Position numbers and translations under genes: made by a program
Notes under the pieces: generated by a model
Told to the model about the DNA's origin: nothing
Databases searched by the model: none
The model's input: only the letters and a program-made list of their open reading frames with translations
Shown: positions 25,232-34,664 of the stretch, in pieces
Layout of the letters: each line of letters starts with the position of its first letter
Numbering within the stretch: the stretch's first letter is position 1
Assembly: GCA_017623435.1 (NCBI GenBank)
Contig: JAGAPD010000008.1
Span: 30,400 to 94,399 of the forward strand
DNA: 64,000 bases
From: Clostridia bacterium
GTDB lineage: Bacteria; Bacillota; Clostridia; Christensenellales; Pumilibacteraceae
Reading direction: 5' to 3'

Positions 25232-27064
25232 ATGCGTAAGAAACTAATTTCAATCATTTTAACGGTAATTATGTGCTTTACCCTTTTCACGGGTTGCACG
25301 CTCTTCCAGTACGACGCTGAAAGAGATTACAAACAGGTTATTGCTACCATCAAGCCCGTAACCATCACCGACGGCTCGGGCGAGAGCAAGAAGACCTTTA
25401 CTTCCAAAGAAAAGTACATTTACAAGTACGACCTTGTAAACAGTATGAACAACTCTTTGGCGTTGCTCGTAAACAACTACGGCATGACGTTGGAGGCTGC
25501 GGTAGATTATCTTTACGAACAGCTTATCGTTCGTGAACTCGTTCTCAACGAGGCTGACGCTCAGATCGCGTTCGGCAACATCATTTGGGGACAGAACGAA
25601 AAGAATCAGGTTCAGCAAGGCATCTACGCTACGATCGACAACCAGCTTGCTACGATCAGAGGCGAAATCCTTACCGAGCACGGCGATCCCGTTCCCTCAG
25701 GATCAAGTAGCGAAACTACCGAGACGGAAACGGAGACCACCTATCCTACGGAAGAAGTGGAAGAGCCCGGTCTTTACGACGAGCTTAGCCGTAACGAGCT
25801 TATTAACGCAGTAGTTGACGCTGGCCTTGCAGTTCGTGACAGAGCAGAAGAGTACTCTAACTCCAAGCTCATCGCGATTTTGGAAAAGGCTGACCTTGAT
25901 AACGTTGAGCCCTGGACTCCCGACACCGTTCGCTATCCCGGTCTTTACGGTAGCGACGACGTTAAGTCGCTTGAAATCGAGGCAATGACTCGTTTCATGG
26001 CAATTCTTCGTGAAAACGTTACTGAAAACTACCGCTTGACGGACGAGCAAAAGTCTACGTTCAGCGCTGAAATCAGAGATCTTACTACGATTGCTAACAC
26101 GCAAGGCGTTCCTTACGTTTACCCCGAGCTTGGTAAAACCGAGCTTATGCACTACCTCGTAGGCAGAGATTACGAGAATAATATCAAGCTTACTCTTTTG
26201 CAGGACACCATCGTATCTGGCGTTGACGTAACCGAAACGGAAGTTTTGGAAGAGTACAACAACATGCTCAAAGCTCAGCAAAACAAGTACGCTAACGTTG
26301 ACTCTTTCTATTCGGACGTTAAGGGCGGCAGCGTTGATCCCCTCCTTTACTATCCCAACGGAAGTTACTACTACGTAAAGCATATCCTTATTCCTTTCAC
26401 GGATGCTCAGACCAAAGAGCTTGAAGCCTTCAAGACCAACTACGGTACGATCCTTGGCAACGAGGCTATCGTAGAAAAGAAAGAAGCGCTTGGTAAAGCA
26501 GTCGTAGGCTTTGAACACCGCAACGGTGAGGATTACGGCAAGCCCCTTTCTATCGACACCATTTACGCTGATATCGTTGCTACGATGGAGGCGGCGAAGG
26601 CTAATAAGAAAGCAAGCGACCGCGCGTTCGATTCCCTTATCTATAAATATAATACCGACCCCGGTATCTTCGGTAAGGAGCTTGGTTACGCAGTAAACGC
26701 TAACCTTGGCGACGCAGAGTACGATTCCTCTTATATGGAAGAGTTCTCCAGAGCAGCAAAAGAGCTTTTCGAGGCAGGTGTTGAGGGTGCTATTTCTCAG
26801 CCCGCAGTTACCGATTACGGCGTGCATATTCTTTACCTTAGCCGTATCATTCCTTCTAACGGTCTTACCGTAGGTCTTAACGACTACGTTTCCTACGGCG
26901 AGAGAGAAACGGTTTACGAAAAGATTGAAGAAACCGTTCGCACCGAGAAGGTAAATAACGTATTTAACGTATGGCAGAACAACAAGATCGGTTACTATCA
27001 GACCGAGGCAAAGGTTATCGTTAGAAACGAGAGCGCGTTTGCTGACCTTAAAGAAAGCGACTAA
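25232..27064 (+). CDS. PrsA/SurA-like parvulin foldase lipoprotein
   Basis: 610 residues. Signal peptide with lipobox LFTGC at about residue 22, placing it on the outer face of the membrane. The N-terminal helical SurA-like part (about 60-330) contains a Thr/Glu-rich insert (ETTETETETTYPTEE, near 155-170). The PPIC-type rotamase region is at about 385-545 (YYVKHILIPF, FDSLIYKYNTDP, GELGYAV-like and YGVHILYLSRI). Foldases of this kind assist folding of exported proteins, which fits the many secreted and surface proteins nearby. It follows mfd as in many Firmicutes. Longer than Bacillus PrsA (about 290). Confidence 0.82.
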   Translation: MRKKLISIILTVIMCFTLFTGCTLFQYDAERDYKQVIATIKPVTITDGSGESKKTFTSKEKYIYKYDLVNSMNNSLALLVNNYGMTLEAAVDYLYEQLIVRELVLNEADAQIAFGNIIWGQNEKNQVQQGIYATIDNQLATIRGEILTEHGDPVPSGSSSETTETETETTYPTEEVEEPGLYDELSRNELINAVVDAGLAVRDRAEEYSNSKLIAILEKADLDNVEPWTPDTVRYPGLYGSDDVKSLEIEAMTRFMAILRENVTENYRLTDEQKSTFSAEIRDLTTIANTQGVPYVYPELGKTELMHYLVGRDYENNIKLTLLQDTIVSGVDVTETEVLEEYNNMLKAQQNKYANVDSFYSDVKGGSVDPLLYYPNGSYYYVKHILIPFTDAQTKELEAFKTNYGTILGNEAIVEKKEALGKAVVGFEHRNGEDYGKPLSIDTIYADIVATMEAAKANKKASDRAFDSLIYKYNTDPGIFGKELGYAVNANLGDAEYDSSYMEEFSRAAKELFEAGVEGAISQPAVTDYGVHILYLSRIIPSNGLTVGLNDYVSYGERETVYEKIEETVRTEKVNNVFNVWQNNKIGYYQTEAKVIVRNESAFADLKESD

Positions 27065-27078
27065 TTATTAAAAACGAG

Positions 27079-27107
27079 AGGACGGACCAAAAGGGTTCGT
27101 CCTTTTT
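27079..27107 (+). terminator. Terminator after the PPIase lipoprotein
   Basis: AGGACGGACC-aaaaggg-TTCGTCCTTTTTT. Confidence 0.8.
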
Positions 27108-27188
27108 TCGTGTTAAAAAACGAAACTTCGACAAAAGTCCTCATAATCTTACGCGTGCGTTTTGGTATAATGCATTCGGAGGATAGGT

Positions 27189-28388
27189 ATGAGCGATAAT
27201 TTTACTTGTATTTCTGACGCTATCGAGGGCGAAAGCACGCTTGAATTTTTGGGCGAAGAGATGGGCAAAATCGCGCCCGAGGGGAGCGAGGTTCTGTTTC
27301 TTTACGACGAACGCGAAAAATGTCAAACGGTTAGGGACGTAGTGGGGCGTTTTTGCAAAATTGATAGCGTAAAAATAAGCGATTGCACCCTTGTTAAGTG
27401 CCAAAAAATTATCCCGAGCGAGCAATGTAGGGCGGTGGTTGGAGCGGGCGGACGTGAGTGCGTAAACGTAGCAAAGTACGTATGCACGAAATATTCGCTT
27501 CCGCTTATTTTCGTGGCGTTGGAGCAAAGCTGTCACGACTATTTAACGGGCGCAAGTACCCTGTTTTTTAACGGTTACCCCGAAATTTATAGCGTAAAAC
27601 CGCCCGTAAAAGTTATTGCGGACGCGACTTTATTAGAAGGCGGTGACGAAAACGCAAGAGGATACGGCGCTACTTGTGCTCGGCTCGTTACGCTTTTCGA
27701 CGAGGACGTAAAGCGCGCGATGGGCGAGAGCGTAGACGATCAGACCTACGCGTATTTGCTTGCGGAAATTTGCGACCTGATTGAGTGTGAAAAGAACGGT
27801 CTTACTGCGCGTCGCGTGATGCAAAGTGCGTTAAGGGTATCGTACGCGCTTGAAAAAATGCGCGCCTACACGGACGGGTGTCGCCAAAGCGCGCAAGTGC
27901 TTTCGCTTATTAAAAACAAGGCGAACGAGAAGAGTAAAACGCAGGCGGAAAACGAGAGTATTTTAGCGCCGTTCGTTATGGCGTGTTACTTGCTTTCGAT
28001 ATGCGTAGATAACGGAACGGGCGTATACGTACCCGACAATAACGCGCAAATTGATATAATGTACAGGCTTTTGGGTATCAGTCCGCTTACGGCAATCAAG
28101 GTGGTGAACAGACACGAAAGCTTAAACGGAATTCTTCAAAAAATTCATTGCTTAAAAGTTTATAAAAGCGAGCTTATACGGCGAGGCGAAATTTATCGCA
28201 AAGTATTGGAATTTGCGCAAAACCGAGTTAAAAGACTTTACAAAGACCGCGGTTTTTCGTATAATAAATACTTGGACGGACGAACGGTCAAGCGGTGTTT
28301 TGCCCTCGCTCCCGAAATGCGCGGGAAGCAGACTTTGTTTTCACTTATGAAACAAACGGGAATTGCAAAAGCCTTTCTGTCCAAATAA
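27189..28388 (+). CDS. AraM/glycerol-1-phosphate dehydrogenase-like protein lacking metal ligands
   Basis: 399 residues. The NAD-binding half follows the iron alcohol dehydrogenase/dehydroquinate synthase fold (AVVGAGGRECVNVAKYVCTKY at about 82-102, PLIFVALEQSCHDYLTGAS, VKVIADATLL). The motif that normally supplies the metal-binding Asp (G-x-G-D) reads GYGATC, and the C-terminal His pair of the family is not visible (GCRQSAQVLSLI stands where a His motif is expected). It is probably not a normal zinc or iron dehydrogenase. The neighbour is a HAD-IIA phosphatase, as in the Bacillus araL-araM pair. An extended -10 (TGGTATAAT, 27163-27171) and CGGAGGATAGGT precede the start. Confidence 0.7.
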   Translation: MSDNFTCISDAIEGESTLEFLGEEMGKIAPEGSEVLFLYDEREKCQTVRDVVGRFCKIDSVKISDCTLVKCQKIIPSEQCRAVVGAGGRECVNVAKYVCTKYSLPLIFVALEQSCHDYLTGASTLFFNGYPEIYSVKPPVKVIADATLLEGGDENARGYGATCARLVTLFDEDVKRAMGESVDDQTYAYLLAEICDLIECEKNGLTARRVMQSALRVSYALEKMRAYTDGCRQSAQVLSLIKNKANEKSKTQAENESILAPFVMACYLLSICVDNGTGVYVPDNNAQIDIMYRLLGISPLTAIKVVNRHESLNGILQKIHCLKVYKSELIRRGEIYRKVLEFAQNRVKRLYKDRGFSYNKYLDGRTVKRCFALAPEMRGKQTLFSLMKQTGIAKAFLSK

Positions 28389-28405
28389 ACTTGAAGGATA
28401 AAAAA

Positions 28406-29182
28406 ATGAGAGAGATTTTACAGCAGGTCAAGTGTTTTTTGCTTGATATGGACGGCACGATTTACCTTGATAACGAAGTCATTGACGGTGCAATCGACGC
28501 GGTTAACCGTATGCGTGAAAAAGGTAGAGTAATCTTTTTGACCAACAACAGCTCTTCTTCTCGCGACGCTTACGTGACCAGACTTAACAAGCTTGGCTTT
28601 AACGCTACGGACGACGAGGTTTTCACTTCGGGTAACGCCACGGTAGAGTACTTGAAGGCGCACTACGAGGGTAAGCGTATTTACCTTTTCGGCACGAAAA
28701 GCTTGCATCGCGAGTTTATCGCGTCGGGAATTACCCCCGTTGACGATAACCCCGACCTTATCGTTTTGGGATTCCATACCGAGTTTGATTATAACGAGCT
28801 GGAAAAATTATGTAATTTCATTCGCGAGGGAGTGCCCTATATTGCAACGCACCCCGATATCAACTGTCCTACGGCGCGCGGATACAAGCCCGACGTAGGT
28901 GCGTTTATTGCGCTTATTGAAAAGTCGACGGGCGTTTTGCCTACGCTCGTGTGCGGAAAGCCCAACCGTCCTATCGGCGAGAGCGTAGAAAGATTGCTCG
29001 GCTTAAAGTCGCACGAAATTGCTATGGTGGGCGACAGATTATCCACCGATATCCGCTTTGCCTACAACAACGGATTTGTGTCTATCTTCGTTTTGTCGGG
29101 TGAAGGCACGCTTGCCGAGGCGCAAAAAATGGAAAGAATGCCCGACGTCGTACTTCCTACGATAGCGCATTGGGACGAATAA
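28406..29182 (+). CDS. HAD-IIA family sugar phosphatase (NagD/AraL type)
   Basis: 258 residues. Motif I is FLLDMDGTIYL near residue 12, motif II FLTNNSSSS near 45, the Lys motif CGKPN near 180, and motif III MVGDRLSTDI near 205. These are all intact and in HAD-IIA order with the C2-type cap between. The likely activity is dephosphorylation of small sugar or polyol phosphates. ATG 28406 follows GAAGGAT. It lies 17 bases after the AraM-like gene, so the pair is probably one transcript. Confidence 0.88.
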   Translation: MREILQQVKCFLLDMDGTIYLDNEVIDGAIDAVNRMREKGRVIFLTNNSSSSRDAYVTRLNKLGFNATDDEVFTSGNATVEYLKAHYEGKRIYLFGTKSLHREFIASGITPVDDNPDLIVLGFHTEFDYNELEKLCNFIREGVPYIATHPDINCPTARGYKPDVGAFIALIEKSTGVLPTLVCGKPNRPIGESVERLLGLKSHEIAMVGDRLSTDIRFAYNNGFVSIFVLSGEGTLAEAQKMERMPDVVLPTIAHWDE

Positions 29183-29189
29183 AAAACAA

Positions 29190-29218
29190 ACGGTTGACGA
29201 AAAGTCAGCCGTTTTTTT
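29190..29218 (+). terminator. Terminator after the HAD-IIA gene
   Basis: ACGGTTGAC-gaaaa-GTCAGCCGTTTTTTT. Confidence 0.8.
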
Positions 29219-29283
29219 ATAGCCGTATCAATTTTAATCTAATTTTAATGTTTGCTTAATAGGTTTGTTAATATTATTTGGTA

Positions 29284-29808
29284 TTATGATACCGTAGAAA
29301 TAATTTTGCGCTCTGAAAAGGCTAAACTTACACCGCCGTGTATCGTTTTCGCGATAGTAAGCGCGTGCTGGTAAATAAAACCCAGTCGGACTTTTCCCAG
29401 CGGATTTTCCTCGCGAGAGGACGCGACGGTCAGCGTTACGGACAAATCACCCGCGTCGGGTAAAACCTTTCCCGTCGCAAGACCGGGCTTGATACTGCCC
29501 TTATAAAAGCGCGTTTTGCCCACTTCGCAAAGTGGACCTACGGACGAATCCACGGCAATAACCGTGCTGCTGGGGTGACGGACGGAGATAAAGCGCAAAG
29601 CGTCTTTTAGGTTAAGCGCGGTCACGGGAGTTGTCAAAGTGCCGTATACGTATGCAGGGATTTTGCTATTTACCAGCATTTCGCCCACGATAGGACCTAA
29701 CGCGTCGCCGATTACTTTGTCCGTGCCGATACAAAGTATTACGGGAAGGCAGGTATTATTTTCAAGCAAGGTGGCAATGCTTTTTGGAGTAAAAGTTATT
29801 TCGTTCAT
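29284..29808 (-). CDS. YyaC-type sporulation protein
   Basis: 174 residues. It matches the YyaC/DUF1256 family: VILCIGTDKVIGDALGPIVG near 35-54, VYGTLTTPVTALNL, AVDSSVG, KPGLATGKVLP. The family is related to the GPR spore protease fold and is conserved in endospore formers, but its substrate is unsettled. ATG 29808 has no clear ribosome site, and an upstream TTG at 29847 is a less likely alternative. Divergent from the CvpA gene, with about 65 bases between starts. Confidence 0.85.
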   Translation of the reverse strand: MNEITFTPKSIATLLENNTCLPVILCIGTDKVIGDALGPIVGEMLVNSKIPAYVYGTLTTPVTALNLKDALRFISVRHPSSTVIAVDSSVGPLCEVGKTRFYKGSIKPGLATGKVLPDAGDLSVTLTVASSREENPLGKVRLGFIYQHALTIAKTIHGGVSLAFSERKIISTVS

Positions 29809-29873
29809 AATTTGATTATGGACAAATGAAAGCGGATTAAACCGCAAAAATGCACGAATATTTTGGAGGACTT

Positions 29874-31022
29874 ATGAGTTACGTAGATATTGCCATTATA
29901 GCAATCGTCGCTTTGTTTGCGCTTATCGGAATGTGGAAGGGCGTTGGCAAGACGGCAATTAAAATTATTTGCTTTGCAGGCGCTATCGTCATTACTTATT
30001 TAGTGGCGGAGTACGTCATAAATTGGCTACTTGGCGTAGAATTCTTGCGCGGATTTATCGTGGGTGACGGGCTTTCGCTCCGTACGCTTTACTATAACGC
30101 TATCGGAGGCGAGGCGTTCGTCGGCGCAGAATCGCTTACGGGTGCAATGAACTTGTACGTTCAGCCTATGATTGACAGATATACCGCGCTTGGAATAGAG
30201 GATTTGTACGCAATGAGCGTTGCCGAATTTACTGCAATTAGCCTTACGCTTAATACGCTCAGCATTCTTATTTGCGTGATCGTTTATTCGCTTGCTCGCG
30301 TCGTTTGCGCAATCGTTGGTTGGATTTTGGGCAAGATTTTCCTTCACGGCGATACCAAAGTTTTAAGCAGACTTCTCGGGTTCGTTTTCGGTAGCGTAAG
30401 AGGCGCGATTTGGGTTATGGTGGCGCTGATTATTTCCACGGTGATTATGCCTTTTGGATGGGCGCTTCCGTACAGTCAGACTGTAAAGGACAGCGTGATC
30501 GGAAACACTGCCGCTACCTATACCTATCAGTTTTATGATACCGCGTTGTTTGGAACGACTGAGGCGGACAAAACCATCACGCTTTTAGAATCCGCAGGGT
30601 ACGTACCCCTTAGCTTTGAACAAAAACAGGCAAAAGCGGAAAGCGATCTCGTCAATTACAGAGTGATGCTTGAAACGAATAGCGTTTATTCGGACAAGGG
30701 TAAGGCGGAGCTTGATTCCGTGCTTAATTCCGCAAAAACGACCGTTCAGCTTGCAACTGATAGCGCGTCGCTCAAGCTTGCGCTTGCTAACGGAAAAAAG
30801 ATGCTTGACGACGTTGCGACGAGCGAGCAGGAAAATAAAATTGAGTCGCTTAAAAGTTATTACGAAGGACTGTGCGTAGGAAAAGATCTGGGCACGGTTG
30901 CTCAGCTTACGGGCGTGTATAGCGAAGGCGTTACCGCCATTAAAAATGCTAACGACAGCGAGTCAATCGAGCTTGCTTTTGATAACTGTAAGCTCGCAAT
31001 GAACGCCCTCGTCGGCGCGTAG
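29874..31022 (+). CDS. CvpA family membrane protein with helical tail
   Basis: 382 residues. The N-terminal CvpA-like region (about 1-210) has four or five membrane segments beginning MSYVDIAIIAIVALFALIGM and the typical G-x-x-K-G turn (MWKGVGKTA). A soluble, Ala/Lys/Glu-rich helical tail (about 225-382) follows. CvpA proteins affect envelope stress and colicin V export in enterobacteria; the Firmicutes role is unknown. TTGGAGGAC before ATG 29874 decides the start over an upstream ATG at 29850. Followed by structured element copy B. Confidence 0.82.
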   Translation: MSYVDIAIIAIVALFALIGMWKGVGKTAIKIICFAGAIVITYLVAEYVINWLLGVEFLRGFIVGDGLSLRTLYYNAIGGEAFVGAESLTGAMNLYVQPMIDRYTALGIEDLYAMSVAEFTAISLTLNTLSILICVIVYSLARVVCAIVGWILGKIFLHGDTKVLSRLLGFVFGSVRGAIWVMVALIISTVIMPFGWALPYSQTVKDSVIGNTAATYTYQFYDTALFGTTEADKTITLLESAGYVPLSFEQKQAKAESDLVNYRVMLETNSVYSDKGKAELDSVLNSAKTTVQLATDSASLKLALANGKKMLDDVATSEQENKIESLKSYYEGLCVGKDLGTVAQLTGVYSEGVTAIKNANDSESIELAFDNCKLAMNALVGA

Positions 31023-31044
31023 ATCCGTAAAAAGAAAATCTTCC

Positions 31045-31415
31045 CTAACAAATGGGTGGGGTTCTTAACGGAAAAATTCCACTTTGAATAAAGCGCAAAC
31101 ATCGCATTTTGCTAGTCAAACACAAATATGGGCTAAGCCCAAACCCATATAACGACAGAAGAGAGAACAAATCGGTTTGTAGCCGAAATGTTCTCTCTTT
31201 TTCCGTTTGCTTTAGTTTAGAGTTATGAGGCGCGCTTTGCCCACGTTATGAATTTACTGCGCAAACGTTATGATATGATTGCCCATTTAATCTAAAACTT
31301 GGCGAAGCCAATTATAACTATGCGAAGCATATTATAACTCATAACTTGCCCGTAAGGGCAATCATAGTTTAGCGTGATTTGTCCGCTAAGGACTTCACGC
31401 TAAACGGTAGGGAGT
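31045..31415. repeat. Structured intergenic element, copy B
   Basis: No gene lies in 31023-31470. Order: a terminator-like hairpin (GAGAGAACAAATCGG...CCGAAATGTTCTCTC, about 31160-31203), then three GTTATGA boxes on the left. On the right are hairpins TTGGC-GAA-GCCAA (31299-31311), TATGC-GAA-GCATA (31319-31331) and TTGCCC-GTAA-GGGCAA (31346-31361), separated by ATAAC boxes, and finally GTTTAGCGTGA/TCACGCTAAAC (31367-31405). ATGATTGCCC at 31275-31284 competes for GGGCAATCAT at 31356-31365. Confidence 0.8.
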
Positions 31416-31470
31416 TTTTTTGTAATATTTTTCACGCGTTGACATATATATTAGGGTAACGGAGGCCGTT

Positions 31471-32478
31471 ATGGTTTTTGAAAAGAAAATGATAATATTA
31501 ACGGGCGAGGGCAAGGGCGTGCTGAAAACGGAAAATAACGCGTTCGGTAGCGAAGGCGCGCTTACCTTGTTTGGCGTACCCAGCGAAAGGAATAGGTTTC
31601 TTATCGTAAAAAGCGGTGAAAATTTGCGCGAGTACGAATTAGGTAAAGCGGATAAAATTACGCTTAAATTCGAGCGCAAAATCGTGGGCGACGAGCATTT
31701 TATCGTCAGCGATCACGACCGTGCGCTTTTGTACGGTACGCTGTCGAAAAACAGGCTTTGGAAAGCAAATTTGCCCGTTGGCGTGGAGAATAGGAGTGAG
31801 AAGAAGATTATTAAGACGCCGAAGGAGTCGGGCGCTGAATATTCGACGCGTAAAAGCATCGACGACATCTTTCCGTCGTCGAACGGGTACGCCGACAACG
31901 CGGTAGAAACGGAAAATTATTACGAGGGTTTGCTGGGAGGCGGTGAGGAAAGCGTGAGCGAAATTGAAAGAAAAATAGAGGACGAGAAGGAAACGAAGGG
32001 GCTGAGCTTGCGCGAGCGTGCAAATCGGAAAAGGGCGCAGGAGTGTGAGCGCGAACTGCGAAAAAAGCTTGAAAGCGTAAGCGAGGGCGCGTCAATTTTA
32101 GTGCCTGCCACGCAAAGCGAGGAAATTTTTACCGTGCCCACGCGCGAGATGACCTATTACGAAAGGGTGAGCAACCAAATAGAAAAGCTGTTTTCCCTTG
32201 GCGAGCGTGACAAGAATTTAGAAGAGCTTTTGCCCTTTACCAAGTGGGTTAAGATTGATTACGACGGCAGGGGCAAAAAGTTCGTAGTAGGGCTTATCGG
32301 CGAAAAGCCCGATTATATTTGCTACGGTCTTCCCGGTAAATATTCGCCCATTCCGCCTGCCGAGCTTGACGGTTACTGTCAATGGTTACCCCTCGAAGTG
32401 ACTAATCCTCACGGGCGCGGATACTGGCTTATTTATCAAAGCGCGGACACGGGCGAAAGCGTGACGCGTTCACTTTGA
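31471..32478 (+). CDS. Hypothetical protein with a conserved aromatic C-terminal domain
   Basis: 335 residues, cytoplasmic in character. The N-terminal half is beta-rich (about 1-105) and is followed by a charged, low-complexity helical linker (about 110-225, many Glu and Arg). The C-terminal domain (about 235-335) contains LLPFTKWVKIDYD, KFVVGLIGEKPDYICYGLPG and CQWLPLEV...GYWLIYQ. No family name is recognised. The layout suggests an adaptor-like protein. CGGAGG lies before ATG 31471. It sits immediately after element copy B. Confidence 0.6.
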   Translation: MVFEKKMIILTGEGKGVLKTENNAFGSEGALTLFGVPSERNRFLIVKSGENLREYELGKADKITLKFERKIVGDEHFIVSDHDRALLYGTLSKNRLWKANLPVGVENRSEKKIIKTPKESGAEYSTRKSIDDIFPSSNGYADNAVETENYYEGLLGGGEESVSEIERKIEDEKETKGLSLRERANRKRAQECERELRKKLESVSEGASILVPATQSEEIFTVPTREMTYYERVSNQIEKLFSLGERDKNLEELLPFTKWVKIDYDGRGKKFVVGLIGEKPDYICYGLPGKYSPIPPAELDGYCQWLPLEVTNPHGRGYWLIYQSADTGESVTRSL

Positions 32479-32550
32479 GTAAAATACCCACGCCTAATTT
32501 AAAAAGTTGTAAAATAAGCGATTTTATTTGCCGTTAGATTAGTTAAACGG

Positions 32551-32579
32551 TTGACTTATGCTCCGATTTTGTCTATAAT
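32551..32579 (+). promoter_or_regulatory. Promoter of the Ig-domain lipoprotein
   Basis: TTGACT at 32551-32556, a 17-base spacer, TATAAT at 32574-32579. Confidence 0.8.
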
Positions 32580-32613
32580 ATATAGTGATTAGTAAATTGG
32601 AGTAATATGGTAA

Positions 32614-34533
32614 ATGACTAAAAAGATTATCACTTTCGTGACACTTCTTCTTTGCGCTTTGCTTGCACTTACGGGTTGCGCAGGAGACCAGTACAACAAA
32701 ATTAACATTAGCGGTGCGCAAGACACCGGCTATATCGTAACCGGCAACGGCGGTAGTGCAGTAACGTACGGAAATTACGTTTACTTCCTTAACGGTACGC
32801 GCGGTTATGCGGACAGCGACGGAACGAATAACGTTTTCGGCGAAGTAGTTAAGGGTGGCGTTTACAGAGCAGAGCTTCTTGGTAGCAAGGTAGAGGGCGC
32901 TGATTACGACACTTTCGCAATCGAGCGCGACGCTGAAACGCTTTTGACGCTTAAATCTCACAAAGAGACCAACTACAAGCGCGACGAAGTAGACGTCGTT
33001 GACGTTCAGCTTATTGCACCTAAGACCGTTGGTACGAGCGGATATTCGCAGGGCGGTATTTACATTCTTGGAAACAATATGTATTACGCCTCCCCCAACA
33101 ACCTTAAAAACAAGTCGGGTGTAGTTCAGGATAACAAAACGGACTTCTTCCGTATGACGCTTGACGGCGCAACGACGCAAAAGCTTTATACGACCACTTC
33201 GGATAGCGCGTCTTCCCCCTATACCTTTATGGAGAAGGGCGGATACGTTTACGTAGTAGTGCTTGACGGCACCGACCTTATTTCCGTAAAGACCAACAAG
33301 GCGACGGGTAAGGTTGAAGACACCATCAAGATTGCTGAAAACGTTACCAGCGCAGTTCTTCCCACCAAGCCCGTTTATTACGACGGCATCAGCGAAAACA
33401 CGATTTACGATTTCATCTACTTCGAGCGTCAGGCTGACGAAAACGACCGTACGCAAACGGGTGAAGTTTTGGAATTCGTTCGTCCCGACGGCTCGGCTCG
33501 TTACGTTTTCGCCGCTGACGGAAGTAGCGACTACACGCTCGAGGGCGTACGCGACGGATACCTTTTCTATCGCAAGCCCGTTAGATATTCTGACGACAGA
33601 CTTTACGCGACCAACCTTCACGACGCGCTTAAAGATAACGACGCAGCGTACGCGGCTGACGCGATTAACGCAAACACCACTAACGTTGACAAAGAAATTC
33701 TTACCGTAGAAGGACTTGACGGATTGAAGGTACACGCTTTCGTTTCGGGTTACGAGTTCGGTAAAAGCTACGCGTCCAACGCAATCAACGTTTTGACTTA
33801 CACCTCCACCACCGATTCTTCCACCTCCGTAGTAGTGAATCACTACGTTGACGGCGACTTTAGAGGAAAGGTTGCAGAAAGCGCAGGCCTTGCAATCGTA
33901 GGCGTTCATAACGACACCGTTTATACCAACGTATCGGGCGCGCTCAGCGCAGTTAGTCTTAAAGCAGGTGCTAACTACGAGAAGAAAGAAATCGCTCAAA
34001 ACACCAACGCAGGTACTTACGGCGTTGACGTAGCAGGCGGTCACCTCGTTTACTTCGGTTCGGTTGGCGACGCTAACGACTACACGCTTTTCCACGAGCT
34101 TGACGGCATTGAAGGTGCTGAGGATATCTTCGTAGGCGCACTCAAAGCAGACGACGTTCCCACGAAAATCGAGAAAATCACTATCGAGCAAAACCCCAAC
34201 AAGACTTCTTATAAGATTGGCGAATCCATTGACCTTTCGGGTCTTGAGGTAAGCGCAACTTATTATAAGGACAGCGAAGGCAACCGTCCTGACGACGAGC
34301 TCATTTCCGTATCTAATAGCATGATCAGCGGATTTGACAGTTCTAAGGCAGGCGACGTTACCGTAACCGTAACGTACGAAAAGCGTAGCGCAACCTTCAC
34401 CGTAACCATTGAAAACGCTACCGCAGATTCGTGCGCGGATGCAACGGGCTGGGTTATCGCAATCGTAGTAGTAGTTCTTCTTGCAGGCGCAGGCGCGTTC
34501 TGGTACTATAAGAAGAGAGCAAAACGCTCCTAA
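32614..34533 (+). CDS. Surface lipoprotein with propeller-like body, Ig-like domain and C-terminal anchor
   Basis: 639 residues. Lipobox ALTGC at about residue 22. The body (about 35-510) is built of strand pairs separated by DG/GN turns (GGSAVTYGNYVYFLNGT, GGYVYVVVLDGTDLI, GGHLVYFGSVGD), like a beta-propeller of the DUF5050 kind. Residues about 520-605 are a bacterial Ig-like domain (IEKITIEQNPNKTSYKIGE...SKAGDVTVTVTY). A membrane span with basic tail (WVIAIVVVVLLAGAGAFWYYKKRAKRS) ends the chain. Having both a lipid anchor and a C-terminal span is unusual. Monocistronic. Confidence 0.75.
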   Translation: MTKKIITFVTLLLCALLALTGCAGDQYNKINISGAQDTGYIVTGNGGSAVTYGNYVYFLNGTRGYADSDGTNNVFGEVVKGGVYRAELLGSKVEGADYDTFAIERDAETLLTLKSHKETNYKRDEVDVVDVQLIAPKTVGTSGYSQGGIYILGNNMYYASPNNLKNKSGVVQDNKTDFFRMTLDGATTQKLYTTTSDSASSPYTFMEKGGYVYVVVLDGTDLISVKTNKATGKVEDTIKIAENVTSAVLPTKPVYYDGISENTIYDFIYFERQADENDRTQTGEVLEFVRPDGSARYVFAADGSSDYTLEGVRDGYLFYRKPVRYSDDRLYATNLHDALKDNDAAYAADAINANTTNVDKEILTVEGLDGLKVHAFVSGYEFGKSYASNAINVLTYTSTTDSSTSVVVNHYVDGDFRGKVAESAGLAIVGVHNDTVYTNVSGALSAVSLKAGANYEKKEIAQNTNAGTYGVDVAGGHLVYFGSVGDANDYTLFHELDGIEGAEDIFVGALKADDVPTKIEKITIEQNPNKTSYKIGESIDLSGLEVSATYYKDSEGNRPDDELISVSNSMISGFDSSKAGDVTVTVTYEKRSATFTVTIENATADSCADATGWVIAIVVVVLLAGAGAFWYYKKRAKRS

Positions 34534-34609
34534 AAAAATCGCAAATCGCATTTACTAATAACTTTGACAACTATTAAATAAATACGGTTTGGGGAAAAGA
34601 AAAAAGTAA

Positions 34610-34646
34610 ACGAAATCCCTTTATCAAACGATGAAGGGATTTTTTG
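34610..34646 (+). terminator. Terminator after the Ig-domain lipoprotein
   Basis: AAATCCCTTTATC-aaac-GATGAAGGGATTTTTT. Confidence 0.75.
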
Positions 34647-34664
34647 TATAACGGAGGAAAAATT

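Noticed and set aside
32539..34551. 670-codon open frame on the minus strand opposite the Ig-domain lipoprotein gene
   Set aside because: It mirrors the real gene, has no ribosome site, and its translation is rich in Val, Arg and Cys without any motif. Codon bias of the plus-strand gene explains the lack of stops.
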